A DNA stretch of 64,000 nt, taken from NCBI RefSeq assembly GCF_024460475.1, contig NZ_JANFYN010000003.1, positions 25,272 to 89,271 of the forward strand. The letters run 5' to 3'. The translations under genes were made by a program, and so were the position numbers. Shown here in pieces: positions 34,523 through 42,876 of this stretch (the first letter of the stretch is position 1; each line of letters opens with the position of its first letter). Below the pieces are notes generated by a model. It was not told the DNA's origin. It made no database searches and saw only the letters and a list, made by a program, of their open reading frames with translations. Source of the DNA: Holdemanella sp. MSK.7.32 (GTDB lineage: Bacteria; Bacillota_I; Bacilli_A; Erysipelotrichales; Erysipelotrichaceae).

Positions 34523-36447
34523 TAGCGAACAGTTACGCCATTAGGCATTTCTTTTGCGACTGTGACAAATGACAAGTCTTTATCATCTGTAGCACACAAA
34601 ATCATACCATAAGATTCTACACCACGTAATTTTACTGGTTTTAAGTTTGTCACTACGACAACTTGTTTTCCAATCAATTCTTCTGGCTTGTAGTGTTTCG
34701 CAATACCACTCACGATTTGACGAACTTCACCACCCAAATCAATTTGTTCAACCAATAAACGATCTGCCTTTGGATGTGGTTCACACTTCACAATCGTACC
34801 GACTTTGAATTGTAGTTTCGCAAAATCATCAATCGTAACTTCTTCTACTTTTTCTTCTTCCTTTTTAGATTCTTCTTTTTTCTTATTGAATTCTTCCATA
34901 AATTTCTTCTCATCAATACGCGCAAACAATGGTTCACACTTTTCAACTACATGAATATCTGTTTCTAAGTTTCCAAAAGATTCACAAGAATCTAAATCCG
35001 TTACTTTTGTATTTAAATATGCGAACATCTTTTCTGCCGTTTCAGGTAAGAATGAATGTAATAATACTGCTGAAATACGAATCGATTCTAATAAGTTATA
35101 TAAAACTGTAGCTAAACGATCTTGTTTTGATTCATCTTTTGCGAGTACCCAAGGCATTGTTTCATCAATGTACTTGTTTGTACGACGAAGCAATGTGAAT
35201 ACTTCATCTAATGCATCACCAACACGAAGTTCTTCCATCTTAGCTTCTACTTTCTTCTTAGTTTCTAAAGCACAAGCTTTTAATTCTTCATCGACTGCTT
35301 CACATACATTTGGATTTGTGACTAAACCACCAAAATATTTATTTGACATCGCAATTGTACGAGATACTAAGTTTCCTAAAATGTTTGCCAAGTCTGAATT
35401 GATTCTTTCAATCATTAATTCCCAAGTAATCGTTCCATCTTGCGCAAATGGCATTTCGTGTAAACAGTAATAACGAACAGCATCTACACCAAAGTGAGCC
35501 ACTAAATCTTCGGCATAAATAACATTACCTTTTGATTTAGACATTTTGTCACTTCCCGTAAGCAACCATGGATGACCGAATACTTTCTTAGGCAAAGGTA
35601 AATCCAAAGCCATTAAAATAATTGGCCAATAAATTGTGTGGAAACGCAAAATATCTTTACCAATAATGTGTGTTGCTGGCCAGTATTTGTTGAAGTTTTC
35701 ATCACTAACACCATTGGCATGATAGCCAAGTGTAGTGATATAGTTGCTTAATGCATCAATCCAAACGTATACTACGTGTTTTGGATCAAAGTCAACAGGA
35801 ACTCCCCATGTAAATGATGTACGAGATACACAAAGATCTTGTAATCCTGGACGCAAGAAGTTATTCAGCATTTCATTCTTACGAGATTCTGGTTGAATGA
35901 AATCAGGATGATCTTCAATGTATTTAATTAAGCGATCCGCATACTTTTGCATATTAAAGAAGTAAGCTTCTTCTTTTGCCTTCTTAACTGGACGACCACA
36001 ATCTGGGCAACATCCATCTACCAATTGAGATTCTGTCCAGAATGATTCACAAGGCGTACAATACCATCCTTCATATGTTCCTTTATAGATATCTCCTTGA
36101 TCGTATAAACGTTTAAAAATACTTTGTACTTCTTTTACGTGATAATCATCTGTAGTACGCACAAAATAATCATAGCTTGTATTCATTAAATCCCAGTTTG
36201 ATTTAATTTGAGCAGCCACACCATCCACGAATTCTTGTGGACTTACACCTGCAGCTTTTGCCTTTTCTTCAATTTTTACACCATGCTCATCTGTACCTGT
36301 CTGGAAGAATACATCATATCCTTGTGCTCTTTTAAAACGAGCAATCGCATCCGACAAGATAATTTCATATGTATTCCCAATGTGAGGTCTACCTGATGTA
36401 TACGCAATGGCCGTTGTTAAATAAAATGGTTCTTTCTTTTGTGTCAT
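34522..36447 (-). CDS. metG: Methionyl-tRNA synthetase
   Basis: 641 aa. Charges tRNA-Met. Class I motifs: the HIGH-type motif in TSGRPHIGNTYEI and KMSKSKGN (about residue 302). A zinc-type insertion has CTPCESFW and CCPDCGRP. The anticodon-binding domain is followed by a charged linker (about 515-540) and a C-terminal tRNA-binding domain (LQFKVGTIVKCEPHPKADRLL). GGAGG is before the ATG. It is controlled by a T-box leader upstream. Confidence 0.96.
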   Translation of the reverse strand: MTQKKEPFYLTTAIAYTSGRPHIGNTYEIILSDAIARFKRAQGYDVFFQTGTDEHGVKIEEKAKAAGVSPQEFVDGVAAQIKSNWDLMNTSYDYFVRTTDDYHVKEVQSIFKRLYDQGDIYKGTYEGWYCTPCESFWTESQLVDGCCPDCGRPVKKAKEEAYFFNMQKYADRLIKYIEDHPDFIQPESRKNEMLNNFLRPGLQDLCVSRTSFTWGVPVDFDPKHVVYVWIDALSNYITTLGYHANGVSDENFNKYWPATHIIGKDILRFHTIYWPIILMALDLPLPKKVFGHPWLLTGSDKMSKSKGNVIYAEDLVAHFGVDAVRYYCLHEMPFAQDGTITWELMIERINSDLANILGNLVSRTIAMSNKYFGGLVTNPNVCEAVDEELKACALETKKKVEAKMEELRVGDALDEVFTLLRRTNKYIDETMPWVLAKDESKQDRLATVLYNLLESIRISAVLLHSFLPETAEKMFAYLNTKVTDLDSCESFGNLETDIHVVEKCEPLFARIDEKKFMEEFNKKKEESKKEEEKVEEVTIDDFAKLQFKVGTIVKCEPHPKADRLLVEQIDLGGEVRQIVSGIAKHYKPEELIGKQVVVVTNLKPVKLRGVESYGMILCATDDKDLSFVTVAKEMPNGVTVR

Positions 36448-36472
36448 CTTTATTTCCTCCTATCATACAAAT

Positions 36473-36690
36473 AAAAAAAGCCTTCATCCAAGGACGAAAG
36501 CTTCGTGGTACCACCTTAGTTTGTGTTTTCACACCTCAAGCTGTTAACGCCAGCATACGTCTTTACCTACCTATCGATAAAGAAGCTCCAAGACCATCTT
36601 CTCTATATATTGTACGCAGATTCACACCAAACCATCTGCTCTCTTTAGTACGCCATATAAATACTCTTCTTTTCTAAGCTTATTGACTTG
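36473..36690 (-). ncRNA. T-box riboswitch for metG, specifier ATG
   Basis: On the minus strand the leader contains the T-box AAGGTGGTACCACG (36504-36518), with UGGU matching the CCA-end of a tRNA with discriminator A. It is followed by the alternative terminator (stem GCTTTCGTCC/GGATGAAGGC) and T's. Stem I has its AGAG bulge, the distal-loop GGTGTGA and a lower stem AAAGAAG/CTTCTTT. In the expected specifier loop, after GAAG, is ATG (36595-36597), the methionine codon. Uncharged tRNA-Met should therefore allow read-through into metG. Confidence 0.85.
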
Positions 36691-36693
36691 TTT

Positions 36694-36723
36694 ATTATAC
36701 GCTATAAAACGTATTTTGAGCAA
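36694..36723 (-). promoter_or_regulatory. Promoter of metG leader
   Basis: TTGCTC (36718-36723), 18 bases, TATAAT (36694-36699). Confidence 0.6.
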
Positions 36724-36725
36724 AT

Positions 36726-38237
36726 TTATTTCGCAGCTTTTGTCAAAATTTTTACCAACGGTAAAGCTTTTTCAGGACAATTTGAAACACCCATATGATA
36801 TTTTGGCTTAGTAGGACCATGATAATCACTACCACAAGATACGAATAATTTGCGTTTCTGAACAATTTTCAATGCAGCCGCAACCGTTTGTTCATGAATA
36901 TCATTAGAGAAGCATTCCACTCCATCCATACCTAAATCCACAATTTCTTCTAAAACATCATCTGAAATATAATCTAAATGCCAGCTTGATAAAATCGCAA
37001 TACCTCCAGCACTATGAATCGCATCAATGACTGCTTTCGCATCCGGATAGTTAGCCTTTACATAACAAGGTCCATTCTTACCAAATACATCGGTTTCAAA
37101 ACGAGACATCGCAACACTCTCACTTTCACAACTATCAATATATTTCTTCACAAAAGGCAACAAACGCGTTCTTTCGTTATGGAACACCATCTTTGTGATT
37201 TCTGTTGGTGTAATCGTTTGGAAACGAGAATTTGAAATTAATGAATCTACATCAATACGAATGCCTGAGTAATTTTCGAATTTTTCAACACGCTCCATGG
37301 ATAAATCTTTTTCACGCTTCAAAGAATTTTGTTCTAACACTTCAAACACTTCATTCGTCCAGTCAATATAATAACCTAGAATACGTACTCGCATTCTTTT
37401 ATATTGTGCATCCACTTCCACGCCTGGAATATATTGAATGTTGTACAAACTTGAAAAACGAACCGCTGCCGCATTCGCTCTTGCACAGTTGTGGTCTGTG
37501 ATTGAGATAACTTCCAAGTGATTTTCTTTGGCTTGTTTGAATAATTCTTCTACATCATAATAACCATCATCACTGTAGTTTGAACGAATATGTAAATCGA
37601 TTGGAGTCACAACCAACTCTTCTTTTACTAAAGCTGGTTCCACCTTTGTTTCAAAACGAATTTCCTGATCTGGTTCATTTACAGGAACCAAGCCAAAAAT
37701 CAAATCAAATAGAGTTTGTTGGTTTGGAGTGATTAAGACAACAATACCATTAATGACCCACCATAAAATGACTCCTGGCACTTGAAAGAAGAACCCTAAA
37801 ATCATCAAAGGAAGACCAAATCCCAATGCTTGTCGTAAGATCAAATGGATTGGCATCGCCTCTTTTTTGTTTCTACGAACCAATTTCAAATCCATAATAG
37901 CATATCCAAATGACTGCCCATTTGTTCGTGCTGTAAAAAACGCAAGTAATAATACACTAGATACAAATAACAAAGCAAACATTAAGTAGAATAATAAATC
38001 AAAGAAGTGTGGTGGAATCAATCCACACATAATTAATAAAAACTCAAGAACCCATATATAAACAGGCAATAAACAAATGTTGACATCCATCAAAAACGCA
38101 AAGAAATGATTTTGGTAATCTCTTAGATTCCGTTTTAATGGAGTGGCATATTTATATCCACCTGCACGATACAATTTCGATTTTTTTTGAAAGTATGCTA
38201 GAGTTAGATCTTTAAAATTGTATTTCTGTTGTTTCAT
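36726..38237 (-). CDS. RDD membrane domain fused to PHP-type metallo domain
   Basis: 503 aa. Residues about 30-195 form an RDD domain with membrane helices, and after a linker the C-terminal half (about 230-500) is a PHP domain. PHP motifs: DLHIRSNYSDDG, ITDHNCA, PGVEVDA and GSDYHG. The canonical DLHxH has its second His replaced by Arg, so one metal ligand is missing. Most PHP proteins of this type are 3',5'-phosphoesterases/RNases; the membrane tether is unusual. The start at 38237 is tentative (AAAGG is 12 bases away); the open frame runs on to 38369 but overlaps the FIVAR gene. Confidence 0.75.
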   Translation of the reverse strand: MKQQKYNFKDLTLAYFQKKSKLYRAGGYKYATPLKRNLRDYQNHFFAFLMDVNICLLPVYIWVLEFLLIMCGLIPPHFFDLLFYLMFALLFVSSVLLLAFFTARTNGQSFGYAIMDLKLVRRNKKEAMPIHLILRQALGFGLPLMILGFFFQVPGVILWWVINGIVVLITPNQQTLFDLIFGLVPVNEPDQEIRFETKVEPALVKEELVVTPIDLHIRSNYSDDGYYDVEELFKQAKENHLEVISITDHNCARANAAAVRFSSLYNIQYIPGVEVDAQYKRMRVRILGYYIDWTNEVFEVLEQNSLKREKDLSMERVEKFENYSGIRIDVDSLISNSRFQTITPTEITKMVFHNERTRLLPFVKKYIDSCESESVAMSRFETDVFGKNGPCYVKANYPDAKAVIDAIHSAGGIAILSSWHLDYISDDVLEEIVDLGMDGVECFSNDIHEQTVAAALKIVQKRKLFVSCGSDYHGPTKPKYHMGVSNCPEKALPLVKILTKAAK

Positions 38238-38283
38238 AAAATCATAAGCCTTTCTTTCGTTATTATAACAATTTTTAAGCATG

Positions 38284-38303
38284 AAAAAAAGGGCCATAGC
38301 CCT
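38284..38303 (-). terminator. Terminator of the FIVAR-repeat gene
   Basis: AGGGC/GCCCT stem (38290-38294 and 38299-38303) followed on the minus strand by seven T. Confidence 0.7.
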
Positions 38304-39838
38304 TAATCTTGTTTTCTTAAACGTTTTAGTGCAAATGCTAATGCACCTAAAGACATCATACATAACCATGAATAAATCGTTACATTTGTATTTGTTGATG
38401 TATTTACAGGCGTATATTTTCCTGCATTCATACTAAATTTTTGTGCTTCCTGCAATAAACGCTGATACTTTTTACCAACTTTATTCACCAATTCTGCATT
38501 CACTGCATTTTTATCAGTTGCAGATAATTTTACCCAGCTAGGCATCGCAGAAAGAATCTTTTGATAATTCAAGTTGTTGGCACTTGTAAAGATATTTCCA
38601 CTTGCACTCGTTAAGTATGTCTTAATGAAATTATTAGCTGCCGTACTTGTAACCTCTTGTTTGACTGCAGTTTCCACTTTTGCAGCTTCCACATTCTTTG
38701 TTTCTACAGTTGGAGCCACAACTTGCGGTTGTTCTTGTACAACTGGTGTTTGCACTAATAATTCATTACTTGTTTCTACTTTTGGTGCAACCTTTTCTTC
38801 TAAAGTAACCACCTTGTATACAAAGTTTGTATTATCGTCTAAATATGCATTTAGATGAGCTAACGTTTCATCCACTTTTGCCTGTGTTGATTCATCATTT
38901 GAAAGTACAAGACTACAATCATCCAATTCTTTCTTGAAGTTATTATAAGACTCTTCTTCAAGCATATCCTTATTGGATTCTAAGACTTCACTAGCTTCCT
39001 GCACTTTTTCATTCAATTTAGAGAAATCCGCTTTTTTAACTAAAGAAGCAGCTGCCGCATTTAAAGCAGACTGTGCCTTTTCAATGTCTTCAACAGTACT
39101 TGCACCATTTTCTAATACTTGCTTAGCTTCATTCAAACTCGCTTCATATGCAGTATAGCTTTTGTTGGTATAGCTATCCTTTACATATGTACTTGATTGA
39201 TCTACGATAGCTTTTAATCCAGAAACATTGATCAATGCTTTTTTTGCATTATCCAGCTTCACTAACTCTTGTGTAAATTGTTCTAAAGTTGAAGTTGTTG
39301 ATTGAACCAAAAGGCTTGATTCATCCATCACCGTTTTTAAAGCGGCATAGCTATCTGCAGTAAAGATTGTAGAATCTAAACTTTGTGCATCTTTTAAAGA
39401 TGTATCTAAAGCTGTTTTAGCGTTTAGAATCAATGTATTAGCCTCAGCTACAACAATTTCATATGCACTTAAAGTACATCCTTCAGCTTTTTTCATACCT
39501 GCATTTGCGTATGCTGTTTCATAAGCTGTTTTGATTTGATCCTGATTTTCTTTAGTCAAGACTTTAAACAATTGATCTCCTGCTAATACGAAAGAATAAT
39601 TTTTTTCATCCGCCTTAGTGATCAATGTATATTTTTCTACATCTTTATTTGTACTATCTTTAACAATTTCTTTTGTACTCAAATATTGTTTGATAAAATC
39701 ATCGGCAGTAATTGTCTGTTGGGCTTTTTCTTCTAATTTTACTGGCTGTACTTGTTTGGCAAGCACATCCATATTTGGATTTGAAGCCACACAAACTGCT
39801 ACAGCACTAGCGACACAATAAACCTTTGCTTTATTCAC
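38303..39838 (-). CDS. FIVAR-repeat surface protein without LPXTG
   Basis: 511 aa. GTG start at 39836-39838 with GGAGG seven bases upstream; the open frame upstream is non-coding. A signal peptide (about residues 1-28) is followed by FIVAR-type helical repeats (about 150-330: DAQSLDSTIFTADSYAALKTVMD, YTAYEASLNEAKQVLENGAST, YNNFKKELDDCSLVLSNDES), then a Thr/Val/Gln-rich spacer and a C-terminal hydrophobic segment with RLRKQD tail. That is the layout of a cell-wall protein, but no LPXTG sortase motif is present, so it is probably membrane-anchored. It likely binds a host or wall component (inference). Confidence 0.8.
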   Translation of the reverse strand: MNKAKVYCVASAVAVCVASNPNMDVLAKQVQPVKLEEKAQQTITADDFIKQYLSTKEIVKDSTNKDVEKYTLITKADEKNYSFVLAGDQLFKVLTKENQDQIKTAYETAYANAGMKKAEGCTLSAYEIVVAEANTLILNAKTALDTSLKDAQSLDSTIFTADSYAALKTVMDESSLLVQSTTSTLEQFTQELVKLDNAKKALINVSGLKAIVDQSSTYVKDSYTNKSYTAYEASLNEAKQVLENGASTVEDIEKAQSALNAAAASLVKKADFSKLNEKVQEASEVLESNKDMLEEESYNNFKKELDDCSLVLSNDESTQAKVDETLAHLNAYLDDNTNFVYKVVTLEEKVAPKVETSNELLVQTPVVQEQPQVVAPTVETKNVEAAKVETAVKQEVTSTAANNFIKTYLTSASGNIFTSANNLNYQKILSAMPSWVKLSATDKNAVNAELVNKVGKKYQRLLQEAQKFSMNAGKYTPVNTSTNTNVTIYSWLCMMSLGALAFALKRLRKQD

Positions 39839-39889
39839 GACAAACCCTCCATTCCATTTCATTATTTTACTCCCAAAATATCAATTGGT

Positions 39890-41026
39890 CTAGTCCCAAT
39901 ATTCAACAACAAACTTTCGAGCCCACGCATCCGTTGCTTCTAATTGATCAATTGTAGGGTTTTCAATATATTTTGCCTGCTTACAAGCTTGTTCAATACT
40001 TTCTTCAATTTGTAAAAATGAAATCTTTTTATCTAAAAATAGCTGTACTGCCTGTTCATCCGCTCCATTAAATACGGCACCTAGATTTCCTTCTTTTTTA
40101 CCAATTTCATAGGCTAGTTTCAACATTGGATAACGAACATAATCCATTTCTTTAAAGTTCAAATCCATTGTTTTTGTCATATCCAAAGGATGATCTTCCT
40201 TTAATACCGGACGATCTGGATAACATAACGCATATTGAATTGGTAAACGCATATCGGCAGATCCAAGTTGTGCAATAATTGCATTGTCATTGTATTCAAC
40301 CATAGAATGCACGATGCTTTGACGATGTAACACTGTATCGATTTTTTCATACGGCAAATCAAATAAATAGTGTGCTTCAATCACTTCAAAACCTTTATTG
40401 ACCATTGTTGCACTATCCACTGTGATTCGTTTTCCCATATTCCAGTTTGGATGTTTTAAAGTCTGTTCTACTGTTACATCACTTAACTCATCCCTTGTTT
40501 TATCTCTAAAACTACCACCACTTGCCGTAATAATTAAACGTTTCACATCTTCACTACGATTTCCCTGCAAGGATTGAAAGATGGCTGAGTGTTCTGAATC
40601 AATTGGATATAGTTTGGTGTTTGTTTCCTGCAATGTCTGACGTACCAAAACACCGCCCGCAACCAAGCTTTCTTTATTAGCCAATGCCACATCAATTCCT
40701 TTTTTTAAAGATGTTAATGTAGGCTTTAATCCTCTAAATCCAACAACGGCATTCACCAACAAATCATATTCACAGTTTTCAATACATTGAACCATGGCTT
40801 CATTGCCACTATAAACAGTAACACCACTTAATTCTTTGGCCTTTGAAACATCTGAAATACCAGCTACCTGAATTGTTGGATGTTTATCAATAATTTTCTG
40901 CATTACATCCACTTGATGTCCAGCCGCAATACCAACTAGACAAAATTGGTCTGGATGTTGTTCAATCACATCCACTGTTTGTAAACCGATAGAGCCTGTA
41001 GCTCCTAATAATAATATTCTTTTCAT
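39890..41026 (-). CDS. dxr: 1-deoxy-D-xylulose-5-phosphate reductoisomerase
   Basis: 378 aa. Converts DXP to MEP in isoprenoid synthesis and is the target of fosmidomycin. NADPH-binding GATGSIGLQTVDVIE at the N-terminus, ALANKESLVAGG, the substrate/metal site with PIDSEHSAIFQ and ITASGGSFRD, and NKGFEVIEAHYLF are all present. The gene stands alone between the FIVAR gene and a divergent pseudogene. Confidence 0.96.
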   Translation of the reverse strand: MKRILLLGATGSIGLQTVDVIEQHPDQFCLVGIAAGHQVDVMQKIIDKHPTIQVAGISDVSKAKELSGVTVYSGNEAMVQCIENCEYDLLVNAVVGFRGLKPTLTSLKKGIDVALANKESLVAGGVLVRQTLQETNTKLYPIDSEHSAIFQSLQGNRSEDVKRLIITASGGSFRDKTRDELSDVTVEQTLKHPNWNMGKRITVDSATMVNKGFEVIEAHYLFDLPYEKIDTVLHRQSIVHSMVEYNDNAIIAQLGSADMRLPIQYALCYPDRPVLKEDHPLDMTKTMDLNFKEMDYVRYPMLKLAYEIGKKEGNLGAVFNGADEQAVQLFLDKKISFLQIEESIEQACKQAKYIENPTIDQLEATDAWARKFVVEYWD

Positions 41027-41101
41027 AATTCATCACCTGTACTTATCATTTTAACACAATACAGATAAAAGATGTGGTTAAATAGTAATTGGAGGTAAAT
41101 T

Positions 41102-41713
41102 ATGAAAGTCATTGATTTAACACATACTATTTCGGAAGATATGCCCGTCTTTCCGGGTAGTGAAACACCAAAATTAACCACAAAAAGCACCTATGAAAAG
41201 GATGGTTTTAAAGAAACACTCCTTCAAATGTATTCTCATGTAGGAACACACATGGATCCACCGGCTCATATTTTTGCGAACCAAAAGACTTTAGATCAAT
41301 TTTCCCCAGAACAATTCATCGGCAAAGCTCTTGTCGTTGATTGTAGGATTTAAAAGAAGGACAAGTCATCGCCATGGATAAAATCAATATAGATAAAGCC
41401 AAGTTGGCTGATTTTCTTCTCTTCAATCTTGGTTGGGACAAACATTTCAAAGACGAAACTTACTTTAATGACTTCCCTTATAATTCAAGGAAACTTCAAA
41501 GGCATTGGCTTTGACGTAATGGGATTAGACCCCCTGCGTGATAATAATCTGAATCGACACAAAGCATTATTTAAAGATACAGATATTGTGAATATAGAAA
41601 ATCTCACGCATTTAGAACAATGTGGTGATGAATTATTTTGGCTTAGTTGTTTCCCACTTAAAATTGAAAACTGTGAAGGCTTTCCTATTCGAGCGATTGC
41701 TTGGTATGAATAA
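41102..41713 (+). pseudogene. Cyclase-family (KynB-like) metal hydrolase, frameshifted
   Basis: The first part (41102-41346) has the family's start MKVIDLTHTISEDMPVFPGS and the metal motif HVGTHMDPPAH. It runs into a stop at 41351. The reading continues in another frame from 41347 (DLKEGQVIAMDKINIDKAKLADFLLFNLGW...) and returns to the first frame near 41480 (IIQGNFKGIGFDVMGLDP...). One base is lost near 41346, and about ten codons are missing near 41480. The end GFPIRAIAWYE is family-typical. GGAGG precedes the start, so it was once a real gene; it cannot make a full protein now. Confidence 0.8.
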
Positions 41714-41745
41714 AGACCGGATCACCGGTCTTTCAATTTTTTCTT
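41712..41745 (+). terminator. Terminator between the pseudogene and the GGDEF gene
   Basis: AAAGACCGG/CCGGTCTTT stem (41712-41720 and 41725-41733) followed on the plus strand by CAATTTTTT. The stop codon of the convergent GGDEF gene is in the loop. Confidence 0.7.
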
Positions 41746-42810
41746 TTCATTATATAATTGTTTATCAGCTTCAATAAACCAATCATTCCATTTATGTATA
41801 TCTTTGTGATATGGTGCCCATCCAATACTCACATCTAAGTCAAAGGGAAAAGATAGTTTTTTTATATACGCATGAATTCTTTGGCACAAACCTTTTACAT
41901 CATTTCCTTTATACACAATCACAAATTCATCCCCACCATAGCGAGCAATAAAATCACTTTTTTCAATACAAGATTCTTTTAAACAGTTCGCAATGGCCTT
42001 TAATGCTAAATCCCCTTGCGCATGTCCATGCTCATCGTTGATTTTCTTAAATCTATTCACGTCCAACACTAACAAGTACATATTTAAATCTTGACTTCTT
42101 ACACACTCAAATAAATGCTGTTCCATACGATTACGGTTATTCAATTGTGTTAATGGATCAATAGAAATCATTTGTTCTTCCAAACTAATATATACAATAA
42201 GGATACTAAGACTAGTTCCTACACAAAAAACAGGAATGTCACGGAAAAAATCTTGCATTGTGCCAATCAACAATAGTGACACCATATAAATGCCTAAAAT
42301 TTGATTTGATTTCTTTTGTTGATAATTCTTTGCCTTACGGCTATACACATAAGCTTGATAGGCTCCAACCATAAAATAGAGATCGTTTATAAATACATAC
42401 AAAATATAGAGTGGTCCTTCTTGAAAATTTCCATATGAATCGATTTGAAATAAACATCCATTCAATGTATTCACAAGTAAAAGGACAACGCTTGCGAACA
42501 CAGGAATCATTGCGAATAACGTTTGCGATTTCTTTACATAATGAACTTCAAGCATTGTTTGGATGTAATTAAACCAAGAAAATGTGCATAGTGAAAAGAA
42601 CAGGAAGCACATTTCATTTAGAAACAGGTCCTGCCCATTTGTCGTCATTCGTACTAAATCAGTTTGAAAATACAATATATGTACAAAGACAACTGCCAAA
42701 AAGCTAACTTTTTGACTGTTTTTCATCATGGAATGATAGGTTTTAAAACCTAGAATCAACATGATAGCTACACATATATAGTAGATTTCCGCAAAAAGAA
42801 TTTCATTCAT
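41722..42810 (-). CDS. Membrane diguanylate cyclase (GGDEF)
   Basis: 362 aa. About six membrane helices cover residues 5-215, then a GGDEF domain: IDPLTQLNNRNRMEQHL, LDVNRFKKINDEHGHAQGDLAL, and RYGGDEFVIVYKG. The signature is complete, so it should make c-di-GMP. The RxxD inhibitory site is missing (E..D at that position). It resembles the plus-strand cyclase at 33159 in layout but not closely in the membrane half, so they are probably not recent duplicates. Confidence 0.9.
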   Translation of the reverse strand: MNEILFAEIYYICVAIMLILGFKTYHSMMKNSQKVSFLAVVFVHILYFQTDLVRMTTNGQDLFLNEMCFLFFSLCTFSWFNYIQTMLEVHYVKKSQTLFAMIPVFASVVLLLVNTLNGCLFQIDSYGNFQEGPLYILYVFINDLYFMVGAYQAYVYSRKAKNYQQKKSNQILGIYMVSLLLIGTMQDFFRDIPVFCVGTSLSILIVYISLEEQMISIDPLTQLNNRNRMEQHLFECVRSQDLNMYLLVLDVNRFKKINDEHGHAQGDLALKAIANCLKESCIEKSDFIARYGGDEFVIVYKGNDVKGLCQRIHAYIKKLSFPFDLDVSIGWAPYHKDIHKWNDWFIEADKQLYNEKKKLKDR

Positions 42811-42824
42811 AAAACCATTTTATC

Positions 42825-42876
42825 ATGAAAAAAAGATCATATCACCCTTGTTCGGTAAATATGATCTTTTTTTTAA
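42825..42876 (-). terminator. Terminator of glgP
   Basis: AAAGATCATAT/ATATGATCTTT stem (about 42832-42842 and 42859-42869, 16-base loop) followed on the minus strand by T's. Confidence 0.7.

Noticed and set aside
38238..38369. N-terminal extension of the RDD-PHP protein
   Set aside because: It runs through the FIVAR gene's terminator and coding end in another frame.
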